A stretch of DNA of 64,000 bases from Duganella sp. SG902 (GTDB lineage: Bacteria; Pseudomonadota; Gammaproteobacteria; Burkholderiales; Burkholderiaceae_D): NCBI RefSeq assembly GCF_013376005.1, contig NZ_JABMJK010000006.1:62001-126000 (forward strand). Direction: 5' to 3'. Shown in pieces: positions 56,527 to 64,000 of the stretch. Position numbers and translations under genes: made by a program. Position 1 is the stretch's first letter, and every line of letters starts with the position of its first letter. The notes beneath the pieces are model-generated. The model saw only the letters and a list, made by a program, of their open reading frames with translations, did not search any database and was not told where the DNA came from.

Positions 56527-57807
56527 TCAAGCCGCGCGCGGCATGGCGGTGGTGGCGGCGGGCGCCTCGTCCGCCAGCGCGCCTTCCCACTTGGCGACTA
56601 CCGCCGTGGCGACCGCGTTGCCGACCGCGTTGGTGGCCGAGCGGCCCATGTCGAGGAACTGGTCGATGCCCATCAACAGCAGCAGGCCAGCCTCCGGAAT
56701 GTGGAATTGATTCAGCGTGGCGGCGATCACCACCAGCGAGGCGCGCGGCACGCCGGCGATGCCCTTGGAGGTCACCATCAACAGCAGCAGCATGGTGATC
56801 TGGGTGCCCAGCGACAGTTCGATGCCATATGCCTGCGTGATGAACAGCACGGCGAAGGTGCAGTACATCATCGAGCCATCGAGGTTGAACGAGTACCCCA
56901 TCGGCATGACGAAGCTGGAGATCTTGCGCTGCACGCCAAACTGGTCCAGCGCCACCAGCAGTTTCGGATATGCCGCCTCCGAGCTGGCGGTGGAAAACGC
57001 CAGCAGGAACGGTTCGCGGATCAGCGCGATCAGGCGGAACACGCGCTTGCCGATGAAGGCGAAGCCGCCGAGGATCAGCAGCGCCCACAGGCACGCCAGG
57101 CCGAGATAGAAGCCGCCCATGAACTTGGCGAAGGTGCCGAGGATGGCCAGGCCGTTGGTGGTGATCACCGACGCCATCGCCGCGAACACGGCCAGCGGCG
57201 CCAGGTTCATGACCGTGCCGGTGATGCGCAACATCACCTGCGCCAGCTGGTCGATCACGCCGGTGAGCTGGCGCGCGGACTCGCCCAGCGCGCCCAGCGC
57301 GCCGCCGAAGAACACGGCGAACACCAGCACCTGCAGGATTTCGTTATTGGCCATCGCCTCGATCGGCGACTTCGGCACCATGTGCGCGATGAAGTCCTTG
57401 AGCGTGAAGGCCGAAGTTTTCAGGCCGGTGGCCGCGTCCAGCGGCGGCAGCGGCAGGCCGAGATGGGAACCAAGCTGCATCAGGTTGGACAGCACCATGC
57501 CCAGCGTCAGCGAGATCAGCGAGGCGATCACGAACCACGCCATGGCCTTGATGCCGACACGGCTGGCGGCCTTGCCGTCGCCCATGTGGGCGATGCCCAC
57601 GGTCAGGGTGGAGAACACCAGCAGCGAGATGATCATCTTGATCAGCCGCAGGAACACGTCGGTGACGATGGAGATGTGGCTGGCGACGGTGGCGCTGAGC
57701 TTCTGGTCGGCGATGGTTTCATGACAGGCGTAGCCCACCGCCACCCCCAGCACCATGGCGATCAGGATGTAGATCGTTAGCGGGCGTTTCTTTTTGATTG
57801 GTTCCAT
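56527..57807 (-). CDS. dctA: C4-dicarboxylate:cation symporter DctA (426 aa)
   Basis: A DAACS-family symporter with eight membrane helices and two re-entrant hairpins. Family motifs: FLRLIKMIISLLVFSTLTVG, the serine-rich AFSTASSEAAYPKLL hairpin, MPMGYSFNLDGSMMYCTFAV, TSKGIAGVPRASLVVIAATL and MGIDQFLDMGRSATNAVGNA. It takes up succinate, fumarate and malate with cations. The ATG at 57807 with GGAGG upstream is preferred over the frame start at 57864, which would lie over the promoter. A consensus sigma-54 promoter at 57844-57858 links its expression to DctBD. Confidence 0.95.
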   Translation of the reverse strand: MEPIKKKRPLTIYILIAMVLGVAVGYACHETIADQKLSATVASHISIVTDVFLRLIKMIISLLVFSTLTVGIAHMGDGKAASRVGIKAMAWFVIASLISLTLGMVLSNLMQLGSHLGLPLPPLDAATGLKTSAFTLKDFIAHMVPKSPIEAMANNEILQVLVFAVFFGGALGALGESARQLTGVIDQLAQVMLRITGTVMNLAPLAVFAAMASVITTNGLAILGTFAKFMGGFYLGLACLWALLILGGFAFIGKRVFRLIALIREPFLLAFSTASSEAAYPKLLVALDQFGVQRKISSFVMPMGYSFNLDGSMMYCTFAVLFITQAYGIELSLGTQITMLLLLMVTSKGIAGVPRASLVVIAATLNQFHIPEAGLLLLMGIDQFLDMGRSATNAVGNAVATAVVAKWEGALADEAPAATTAMPRAA

Positions 57808-57843
57808 TGACTCCTCCAGGTTTTTTGATTGTGCGCTTGGATA

Positions 57844-57858
57844 GCAATGGTTGTGCCA
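57844..57858 (-). promoter_or_regulatory. sigma-54 promoter of dctA
   Basis: On the minus strand TGGCAC-AACCA-TTGC (57858-57844) is a perfect match to the RpoN -24/-12 consensus with the invariant GG and GC exactly placed. Transcription should start near 57833, giving a 25-nt leader before dctA. The DctD enhancer sites should lie further upstream, in the 57890-58000 stretch, but I cannot define them. Confidence 0.88.
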
Positions 57859-57862
57859 ACGC

Positions 57863-57885
57863 AAAAACGGCGCCCTTGGGCGCCG
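57863..57885 (-). terminator. intrinsic terminator after the GH127 gene
   Basis: On the minus strand CGGCGCCC (57885-57878) and GGGCGCCG (57875-57868) form a strong GC stem with a minimal loop, followed by TTTTT (57867-57863). It ends transcription 67 bp past the GH127 stop and insulates the sigma-54 promoter just downstream. Confidence 0.75.
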
Positions 57886-57952
57886 TAAGTGATTGAATAA
57901 AAATGAAATTCTTTTAGGAAACTACCAGGGCCGCCACCAGGCGGCACTGAAA

Positions 57953-60361
57953 TTAAGACGCCTTGGCGGCGGTTTGTATGGAAAGTTGGACAGGCGTTGC
58001 GGTGAACAGGCGCACACCGAACACCGGCCCCGCCGTGTGGCCGGGCTCCGGATCGAAGCGCACCACGATGCTGCTCTTGCCGGCGGTGAGGCGTTCCGGC
58101 ACCGGATATTCCTGGTCGATGAACACCCCCGGCTGGCGGCCGTTCAGCTGGACGTGGGCAATGCGCTCGCCATCGATGCTGATGTGGAAATCGCGGTTGC
58201 GCTCCTCGCCCCAATAACTGGCCTGCAGCACCAGCGGGCCGTTGGCGCACTTCATGCGGAAGCTGAAAAAACCGCCGGTGCGCGCGTCGCGGCCGTTGCG
58301 GCCACGGTAGGACACCGGATACGAGATGTCCGACTGCAGGTCGTGGTCACGCTCCGGCTGCATCTCGCCCAGGTGCATCACGTCGACCGAGCGGTCCGCC
58401 AGATCCTTGAGGCGCGCCTCCTCCCGGCGGAACGCCACTTCCGAAGCGGCCCATTCGGCTTCCGTGTAGGTGCTGAAGTACACCGCCGCGCGCCGCTCGT
58501 ACTGCGAGAAGAACGGCGTAAACTTCATGTCGCCCGGCCGGCCGGTGCCGACGCTGCGATACACCGCCCTGGCTTTATCCGACTCCGCGAACGAGCCAAG
58601 GATGTTGGCGCCCACCAGCGCCGGCGCCAGTCCGGTGAACGGCTTGTCGGCCGGCCCCAGATCAGCCGCCAGCACCATCGGCCCGCGCAGCAGCGCCACC
58701 ACGTGGTCGTCGCCGGCCGCCGCCTCCAGCCGCAAATCCAGCGGCAGCGACAGGCGCACCGTGTCGCCGGCTTTCCAGCGCCGGCGCACCAGCAGGTAGC
58801 CCTTGTCCTTGTTGGCCTTGTGCGGCTTGCCGTTGACCAGCAGGGTGTGACTGGAAGCCCAGGCGGGGACGCGCAGCGCCAGCGTGAAGTCGCGCGCACC
58901 GGGCAGGCGGAGCACCTTGAGATCGATGCTCCCTTCAAACGGATAGCGCGTGTTCAGCTCCAGCGCCGCGCCGGCCGCCTCCCACTCCACCGTCGATGGA
59001 ATGTAGAGATTGACGAACAGCGTGTCGCCGTTTTCCCAGTAGATCGAGTCGCCATGCTTGGCGTGGCTCTCCATTCCCGACAGCACGCAGCACCAGAAGT
59101 CGTTTTCCTCGCTGGAGTATTCGCGCGCCACACCGGACATCAATGGCGTCATGTAGGTGAACATGCCGGTGCGCGGGTTCTGGTGCGCGAGGATGTGGTT
59201 CAGGTGCGTGCGCTCGTAATAGTCGAAATAGGCCGCATCCGGCGCCCAGCTGTACAGATGGCGCGTCATCTTCAGCATGTTGTAGCTGCAGCAGGCCTCG
59301 CAGGTCTGCTCGGTGATGTGGGCGGCGATGCTGTCCGGCGCCGAGAAGTATTCGCGATCGCCATTGCCGCCGATGACGTAGCTGTGATGCTGGGTGACGC
59401 GCTTCCAGAAGAAGTCCACCGCGTCGGCATCGCTGCGGCGGCCCGTCAGCTCGTGCAGTCGCGCGAGACCGATCAGCTTCGGAATCTGCGTGTTGGAATG
59501 CAGGTTGGCCAGTTCATCGCGGCCCTGGGTCAGTGGCGTCAGTACCTTGGTGTGATACAGGCGCTGCGCCAGCGCCAGCCAGCGCTTGTCCCGCGTGCGC
59601 GCATACAGCTCGGCGAAGCTCTCGTTGATGCCGCCATGTTCGCAGGCCAGGACCTGCTGCACCTGCTCGTCGTTCAGCGCGGCGAACACCTTGTCGATGT
59701 AGCCGGCCAGGCCCAGCGCCACTTGCAAGGCCTGCTCGTTGCCGGCGTAGGTCTGGGCGTCGAACAGGCCGGCGAACACCTTGTGCCAGTTATACAGCGG
59801 CACCCAGCAGCCATTCAGGTCAAAGCCCGCCGAGCGGATCTCGCCGCGCATGATCTCGGGGAAGATCTCCTTGCCGTCGACCACCTTGCCGTCCTTGCGC
59901 TTGCGCATGAAGCCGGCCGCGTAGCCGTCGCCCTGCGCCTGCTGCACGCGCGCCAGTTCGGCCACGATGTAGTCGATGCGCGGCTTGAGGCCCGGCGTGC
60001 CGGTTTGCGCATACATCAGCGACAGCGCGGACAGGTAGTGCCCCAACCCTTCGCCGGCGATGGTGTCGGACTCCCAGCCGCCGTAGATGGCGCCCTTGGT
60101 CGGCAGGCCGGCAAACTTGTGGTAGTTGTGCAGGAAGCGGTCGGCGCTCAGGCGCAGCAGGTAGGCCTGGTTGGCTTGCACGGCGTCGGCGTACACCGAC
60201 GGCAGCAGCCGCACCGACGGCAGCGGCAGCGCGCGCGCGGTGCCGGGGACCGCGCCGGCACCGCTGGAAGTCGCGGCCGCGCTGGAGGCGGCGCTGGCGG
60301 CGGACCAGCCGGAAACCAGTCCCAGACTGGCGGCGCCCTGCAGAATCTGTCGGCGTTGCAT
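57953..60361 (-). CDS. exported glycoside hydrolase family 127 protein, beta-L-arabinofuranosidase type (802 aa)
   Basis: The N-terminus MQRRQILQGAASLGLVSGWS is a twin-arginine-like export signal. The following (alpha/alpha)6 barrel (DUF1680) and beta domains match GH127: YNWHKVFAGLFDAQ, NMLKMTRHLYSW, and the metal/nucleophile cluster with Glu355 and Cys357 (CEACCS) and the pair Cys424-Cys425 (FWCCVLSGMESHAKHGDSIY). In the characterised Bifidobacterium enzyme the equivalent Glu and Cys residues bind zinc and one Cys is the nucleophile, so activity is likely retained. It releases L-arabinofuranose from plant glycans or glycoproteins. The ATG at 60361 is chosen for the GAGGG six nt upstream. 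Confidence 0.88.
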   Translation of the reverse strand: MQRRQILQGAASLGLVSGWSAASAASSAAATSSGAGAVPGTARALPLPSVRLLPSVYADAVQANQAYLLRLSADRFLHNYHKFAGLPTKGAIYGGWESDTIAGEGLGHYLSALSLMYAQTGTPGLKPRIDYIVAELARVQQAQGDGYAAGFMRKRKDGKVVDGKEIFPEIMRGEIRSAGFDLNGCWVPLYNWHKVFAGLFDAQTYAGNEQALQVALGLAGYIDKVFAALNDEQVQQVLACEHGGINESFAELYARTRDKRWLALAQRLYHTKVLTPLTQGRDELANLHSNTQIPKLIGLARLHELTGRRSDADAVDFFWKRVTQHHSYVIGGNGDREYFSAPDSIAAHITEQTCEACCSYNMLKMTRHLYSWAPDAAYFDYYERTHLNHILAHQNPRTGMFTYMTPLMSGVAREYSSEENDFWCCVLSGMESHAKHGDSIYWENGDTLFVNLYIPSTVEWEAAGAALELNTRYPFEGSIDLKVLRLPGARDFTLALRVPAWASSHTLLVNGKPHKANKDKGYLLVRRRWKAGDTVRLSLPLDLRLEAAAGDDHVVALLRGPMVLAADLGPADKPFTGLAPALVGANILGSFAESDKARAVYRSVGTGRPGDMKFTPFFSQYERRAAVYFSTYTEAEWAASEVAFRREEARLKDLADRSVDVMHLGEMQPERDHDLQSDISYPVSYRGRNGRDARTGGFFSFRMKCANGPLVLQASYWGEERNRDFHISIDGERIAHVQLNGRQPGVFIDQEYPVPERLTAGKSSIVVRFDPEPGHTAGPVFGVRLFTATPVQLSIQTAAKAS

Positions 60362-60463
60362 AGCTACCCTCATGGTGAATGTTTAACCAATAATGTACGA
60401 CTTGCAGCCGGCCCGCGTCTTGTTTCCGCGCCGCGAAAAGCGTGACGAAATCGGCACAATCGC

Positions 60464-61297
60464 CTAATCCGCGTCGGCGCTCCATTTCCCCCACCCGCCG
60501 TCGTACACGCTGATGCGCGGCCAGCCCATGAGCCACGCGTAAAAGAAGGCCATGGACGCGCGCCAGCCGGTGCCGCAGTAGAACGCGACCAGATGCCCGC
60601 GCGTGATGCCCGCCGCGCGCCACTGCCGCTCGATGTCGGCGGCTGGCTTCATGGTGCCATCGGCCCGCTGATAGGCGCTCATGCTGTTGACGTCACCGTT
60701 ATCGCCGGCGCGCGCCCAGTGGGCGCCGGGAATCTCGCCGCGCGCGTGGATGTAGTTGTAGCCGGAGGTCAGGCCAAGGTGCTCCGCCTCGGTACGGATG
60801 CTGGCCAATATGCCGTCATCGCGCGCCAGCAGCGCGCGCACCTGCGCGGTGTCGACGATGTATTCAGGATGCCCGGGAAAGGCGGCGCCAAAAGCTTCCG
60901 CCGGCACGGCGGCACGCGACGGCCCGGCTTCGCATGGCAGGCCGGCGGCCATCCATGCATCAAAGCCGCCGTCCAGCAGGCGCACGTCGCTGACGCCCGC
61001 GTACAGCAGCAACTGCGCCACCCGCGCGGCGGCCAGGTTGTTGCGGCCATAGAGGATGACCGTGCTGTCATGGCGGATGCCGTGGGCGAGCAGGATGGCC
61101 AGCAGCCCGGCGTCATCCACCTTCACCCACAATGGCGCATGCTCGATCTCGTTGGTATCGATATAGCGGGCGCCGGGAATGTGCGCCCGCTCGAACGCCG
61201 CCTGCTCGCAGCAACCGGCTTCCAGCAGCAGCGGCGCCTTGGCAAGCAGCGCCGCCAGCTGCGTCGCCGTGGGCAGCTGGCGTGCGCGCGCAAGCAT
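60464..61297 (-). CDS. rhodanese-type sulfurtransferase (277 aa)
   Basis: Two rhodanese folds in tandem: an inactive N-terminal one (about 10-125: LLLEAGCCEQAAFERAHIPG, DSTVILYGRNNLAAARVAQ, LLDGGFDAWMAAGLP) and an active C-terminal one (about 145-270) with loop CGTGWR (Cys241) and YDGGWGKWS at the end. Such enzymes move sulfane sulfur from thiosulfate or 3-mercaptopyruvate to acceptors. No signal peptide is seen at the ATG 61297. The start lies 2 nt after the stop of the CE2-like esterase gene, so the two are cotranscribed although their functions look unrelated. Confidence 0.88.
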   Translation of the reverse strand: MLARARQLPTATQLAALLAKAPLLLEAGCCEQAAFERAHIPGARYIDTNEIEHAPLWVKVDDAGLLAILLAHGIRHDSTVILYGRNNLAAARVAQLLLYAGVSDVRLLDGGFDAWMAAGLPCEAGPSRAAVPAEAFGAAFPGHPEYIVDTAQVRALLARDDGILASIRTEAEHLGLTSGYNYIHARGEIPGAHWARAGDNGDVNSMSAYQRADGTMKPAADIERQWRAAGITRGHLVAFYCGTGWRASMAFFYAWLMGWPRISVYDGGWGKWSADAD

Positions 61298-61299
61298 GC

Positions 61300-62370
61300 T
61301 TACCAGCCGACTTTCTTGCGGATGAAGTCCGTGAGCAGGCCCGCGTTGAACTGATGCTGCTTGACGCGCGGATGCCCGCCAAAGCCGTTCCACGGGAAGA
61401 TGATGGTATCGATACGCTGGTCGCCGCCGTCACGCATCTGGTCCACCGCCGTGCGCACGTAGCCCGGCCACTTGGAGCCTTCCTGCACCGCGTCCATGCT
61501 GCCCAGCGCGCACACGATGTAAGCTCGTGGATACAACGCCCGCACCTTCTGCACGAAGGTCTTGTAAGCCTGGATGCGTTGCTCATCGGTCGGCATCGGC
61601 GACAGGCGCTTCTCGCGGTCGATCAGCCAGCGGTCGTTCTGGAACAGGTTGACCACCACCACGTCCGGCGTCCACGAGCTGAAATCCCACTTGCTGTCGT
61701 TGTTGCCCACCGCATTCAGCTGATCGTAAAAGTCCGGCATGGTGAACGGGAACCAGCTGATCATCACACCGATGCCGCTCTGCGAGGTGATATGCGCCTC
61801 GGCATTCAGCGCGCGCGCCGTGATCGACGCGTATGACATGAAGTTGTTCTTGTCCTTCAGCAGGTGATCCGGACCGTCGTCCGGCGATTCATTACCCATG
61901 CCGCTGGTGATCGAATCGCCAAAGAATTCAATGCGGCGCTGCTTGCGCGGCGGTGGCGCCAGCAGCTTGCCGCCGTCGGCCAGTTCCAATCCCTGGAACA
62001 CCGTGCCGCCCTCCTCGCCCTCGGTGCGCTTGGTGATGAGGAAGCGGTGCTGTCCCGGCTTCAGGCCCTGCGCCACCGGGTAGGTCTTGCTGCCCTGCGC
62101 GGCCTCGATGATCACCGGCTTGGTCAGGTCGCCGTCAATGAACACATTGAAGAAGTTCTTGCCCAACTGGTCGTCCAGCTTGACGGCCAGGCTGGCGCCG
62201 GTGAAGTTGCCTTCAATGCTGGTGCCCGGCCAGGACAACACCGGCCGCGCGCGGTCGGCGAAGTCGATGCGCCCCGTGTACTGCAATTGCGCGTTGTCCG
62301 GATTGATCGCCACGCCCGCATACGCCTGCCCGGCCAACACCAGTGTTGCCAATACTGCTTTGAACTTCAT
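61300..62370 (-). CDS. exported CE2-like SGNH carbohydrate esterase (356 aa)
   Basis: A signal peptide (1-18, VLATLVLAGQAYAG) precedes an N-terminal jelly-roll (about 20-130: LQYTGRIDFADRARPVLSWP, GTSIEGNFTGASLAVKL) and an SGNH hydrolase domain (about 140-355) with block I FFGDSITSGMGNE (catalytic Ser), block III asparagine (VVVNLFQND) and the His motif GFGGHPRVKQHQF. This two-domain plan defines CE2 acetyl-xylan/glucomannan esterases. It removes acetyl groups from hemicellulose outside the cytoplasm. AGGAGATG precedes the ATG at 62370. It is the first gene of a unit with the rhodanese, and upstream of the GH127 gene on the same strand. Confidence 0.85.
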   Translation of the reverse strand: MKFKAVLATLVLAGQAYAGVAINPDNAQLQYTGRIDFADRARPVLSWPGTSIEGNFTGASLAVKLDDQLGKNFFNVFIDGDLTKPVIIEAAQGSKTYPVAQGLKPGQHRFLITKRTEGEEGGTVFQGLELADGGKLLAPPPRKQRRIEFFGDSITSGMGNESPDDGPDHLLKDKNNFMSYASITARALNAEAHITSQSGIGVMISWFPFTMPDFYDQLNAVGNNDSKWDFSSWTPDVVVVNLFQNDRWLIDREKRLSPMPTDEQRIQAYKTFVQKVRALYPRAYIVCALGSMDAVQEGSKWPGYVRTAVDQMRDGGDQRIDTIIFPWNGFGGHPRVKQHQFNAGLLTDFIRKKVGW

Positions 62371-62436
62371 CGACACATCTCCTTGATCGCTTGATATAAC
62401 GGCATCCGGCATTACATCACTGCGCCGCCGGGAAAG

Positions 62437-63378
62437 TCAATTCTTCATCGACGCCGTGCTGAAACGCGCACCCTGCCCGCCGGCGCGGAAGCGCTCGACG
62501 ATAAAATCGATGAACACCCGCACCTTGGCCGGCACCAGCTTGCGGCTGGAGTAGTAAATCGACAGCGGCCGGGTTTCGGCGTGCCAGTCCGGCAGCACAC
62601 GCACCAGCTCCCCGCTGTCGAGCAGCGGCAACGCGTGCGGCAAAGGCAGCATGGCGATGCCCATGCCGCAGGCGGCGGCGCGGGCGATGGCTTCCGGATC
62701 GTCCAGCACCGCCACCGGGCGCACGCTGGCAACCACCTCCTGCCCGGCGCTGTTCTTCAAGGTCCACGGCATCAGGCGGCCGGTGCTCAGCGAGCGGCGC
62801 AGCAGGCCGCGATGGCGCGCCAGTTCCTGCGGCGAGGCCGGCGCCGCATGCGCCTTCAGGTAAGCCGGCGACGCCACCAGCACCACATCCACCCGCGCCA
62901 GTTCACGCGCGATCAACGCGTCGGTCAGCTCGAAACCGCCGCCGATGCCGACGTCGAAACCCTCCGCCACCAGGTCCACCTGGCGGTTATCGAAATACAG
63001 GTCGGGCACCACGTCCGGATAGCGGCGCGAGAACTCCTCCAGCAGCGGCACGAAATACTGCCGGCCCACCGTGTAGGCCAGCGACACCTTGAGCGTGCCG
63101 GCCGGCTTGCCCGCGCCCTGGCTCAGGTCCGTCAGCGCGTCGCCGATCTCGCTCCACGGCAGGCGCACCTGGCCGTACAGGCGCTCGCCGTCGGTGGTCA
63201 ACGACAGGCTGCGCGTGCTGCGCTGGAACAGGCGCACGCCCAGCCGCAGCTCCAGCCGGTTGACGCTCTTGCTGACAGCGGCCGGCGTCAGCCCCAGCCG
63301 GCGCGCGGCCGCGGAGAAGCTGCCCTCGTCGGCGGCGGCGATAAAGGCGTCCAGATAGCTGCTCAATTCGGTAAACAT
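62437..63378 (-). CDS. LysR family transcriptional regulator (313 aa)
   Basis: An N-terminal winged HTH (about 3-62: FIAAADEGSFSAAARRLGLT, AAVSKSVNRLELRLGVRLFQ) and a type-2 periplasmic-binding-like effector domain (about 90-300: VSLAYTVGRQYFVPLLEEFS) are present. It is typical of the DsdC/AaeR-like group that regulates a divergently encoded oxidoreductase. The start ATG at 63378 fits the family N-terminus, but no Shine-Dalgarno precedes it and an extended -10 lies 9 nt upstream. It is divergent from the SDR gene; the intergenic DNA should hold its operator. Confidence 0.92.
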   Translation of the reverse strand: MFTELSSYLDAFIAAADEGSFSAAARRLGLTPAAVSKSVNRLELRLGVRLFQRSTRSLSLTTDGERLYGQVRLPWSEIGDALTDLSQGAGKPAGTLKVSLAYTVGRQYFVPLLEEFSRRYPDVVPDLYFDNRQVDLVAEGFDVGIGGGFELTDALIARELARVDVVLVASPAYLKAHAAPASPQELARHRGLLRRSLSTGRLMPWTLKNSAGQEVVASVRPVAVLDDPEAIARAAACGMGIAMLPLPHALPLLDSGELVRVLPDWHAETRPLSIYYSSRKLVPAKVRVFIDFIVERFRAGGQGARFSTASMKN

Positions 63379-63386
63379 GGGTCCAT

Positions 63387-63394
63387 CTTATACC
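63387..63394 (-). promoter_or_regulatory. extended -10 promoter of the lysR gene
   Basis: TGGTATAAG on the minus strand fits the TGnTATAAT extended -10; the -35 is poor. It predicts transcription starting within about 2-4 nt of the LysR ATG. The rest of 63379-63487 has no clear promoter for the SDR gene; AAAGGAA precedes that gene's ATG. Confidence 0.4.
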
Positions 63395-63487
63395 AATGGT
63401 TGAAACTTTACACGCTAATTCATGACTACCGCGACAAGCTGGGCGCGACCATACTGTGTTCATCAACCAACCCGAAAGGAAATCATC

Positions 63488-64000
63488 ATGAACACCAAAT
63501 TCAACGGTCAAGTCGCTTTCATCAACGGTGGTTCGCGCGGCATCGGCGCCGCCACCGCCCGCCGCCTGGCGCGCGAGGGCGCCAAGGTCGCCATCGGCTA
63601 CGCCGCCTCGGCCATCGCCGCCGAGGCGCTGGTAGAGGAAATCCGGGCCGCCGGCGGTGAAGCCGTCGCCATCAAGGCCGACGCCGCAGATGCCGTGGCC
63701 CTGACCCGCGCCATCGACAGCGTGGCCGACCGCTACGGCCGCCTCGACATCCTGGTCAACAGCGCCGGCGTGCTGCGCCTCGGCCCGGTGGATCAGTTCT
63801 CGCTGGAAGATTTCGACCACACCGTGGCGGTCAACGTGCGCGCCGTGTTCGTCGCCTCGCAGGCGGCGGTCAAGCACATGAAGGATGGCGGCCGCATCAT
63901 CAACATCGGCAGCACCAACGCGCAGCGCATGCCGTTCGAGGGCGGCGCGGCGTACGCGATGAGCAAATCGGCGCTGGTGGGCCTGGTGAAGGGCATGGCG
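63488..64000 (+). CDS. short-chain dehydrogenase/reductase, 3' end outside window (171 aa visible)
   Basis: A classical SDR: cofactor motif GGSRGIGAATARRLA near residues 14-28, where the usual TGGSRGIG reads NGGSRGIG; the DAAD segment that positions adenine; NSAGV at about 90; and the catalytic Ser (INIGSTNA) with YAMSK holding the Tyr and Lys. This is an NAD(P)-dependent oxidoreductase of the FabG-like group. Basic residues in the glycine loop suggest NADP preference (weak inference). The frame is open to the last base, so about 70-80 residues are missing. It is divergent from the LysR gene, its probable regulator. Confidence 0.9.
   Translation, partial: MNTKFNGQVAFINGGSRGIGAATARRLAREGAKVAIGYAASAIAAEALVEEIRAAGGEAVAIKADAADAVALTRAIDSVADRYGRLDILVNSAGVLRLGPVDQFSLEDFDHTVAVNVRAVFVASQAAVKHMKDGGRIINIGSTNAQRMPFEGGAAYAMSKSALVGLVKGMA

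Noticed and set aside
63379..63487. Transcription signals for the SDR gene
   Set aside because: TTGAAA at about 63400 has no -10 at acceptable spacing, so no promoter is called.

Overview
The window reads as a chromosomal segment of a high-GC betaproteobacterium, most likely Oxalobacteraceae (Massilia, Duganella or Janthinobacterium-like). This is inferred from the strong GC bias at third codon positions, the abundance of two-component and c-di-GMP proteins, the classical betaproteobacterial porins, the dct genes and the plant-polysaccharide enzymes. No plasmid, phage, insertion sequence or CRISPR signature is visible. Coding density is high. Many genes are joined by 4-nt ATGA overlaps, and five convergent pairs share their stop codons in a 4-nt overlap.

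Layout. 1-620: a truncated tRNA-Arg(ACG), a small hypothetical gene and an orphan intrinsic terminator. 686-8046: a run of signalling genes (PAS-like/REC protein, PAS-GAF hybrid kinase, REC-diguanylate cyclase, REC-kinase-REC hybrid, HisKA_3-type kinase) interrupted by one small gene. 8043-9843: NDH-2 NADH dehydrogenase and a secreted Asp/Arg/Gly/His-rich protein. 9946-14557: a MarR-controlled tripartite drug-efflux operon (marR, DHA2 MFS pump, NodT-type lipoprotein, EmrA/HlyD adaptor) with a clear palindromic operator. 14554-16390: a helical membrane protein of unknown function and a small coiled-coil membrane protein. 16445-18324: Lrp-type regulator divergent from dadA. 18489-21233: HDOD protein, ZntB/CorA transporter and two small membrane proteins. 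21271-25317: an iron-linked block (two-palindrome operator, MFS transporter, SufR-like Fe-S regulator, Fur box, TonB-dependent siderophore receptor). 25331-29624: a three-gene unit encoding a porin, a PstS-like periplasmic protein and a dCache-PAS-GGDEF-EAL protein. 29877-31049: autoregulated fur and a FecR-domain protein. 31094-40006: a second signalling block on the minus strand (sensor kinase and FixJ-type regulator; stand-alone receiver, degenerate-GGDEF/EAL phosphodiesterase and MCP; a large GGDEF-EAL protein). 40211-42135: TehA-like transporter and GlxA-type AraC regulator. 42132-45836: a 1234-residue hybrid kinase with two kinase cores and two receivers. 45873-50288: an Lhr-type helicase carrying an in-frame REP-like palindrome. 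50346-52328: AsmA family. 52325-57858: a complete dct module (sigma-54 promoter, dctA, porin, dctB, dctD). 57863-62370: GH127 glycosidase, rhodanese and CE2-like esterase. 62437-64000: LysR regulator divergent from an SDR gene cut by the window end.

How it works together: the segment centres on environmental sensing (c-di-GMP, chemotaxis, His-Asp relays), iron acquisition under Fur and an Fe-S regulator, C4-dicarboxylate uptake, and breakdown of plant cell-wall sugars. This fits a soil or rhizosphere lifestyle. The most interesting untested signals are a Shine-Dalgarno-sequestering hairpin in front of the REC/EAL/MCP operon, the REP-like element translated inside lhr, the paired palindromes in front of the SufR-like regulator operon, and the porin/PstS-like/c-di-GMP unit.
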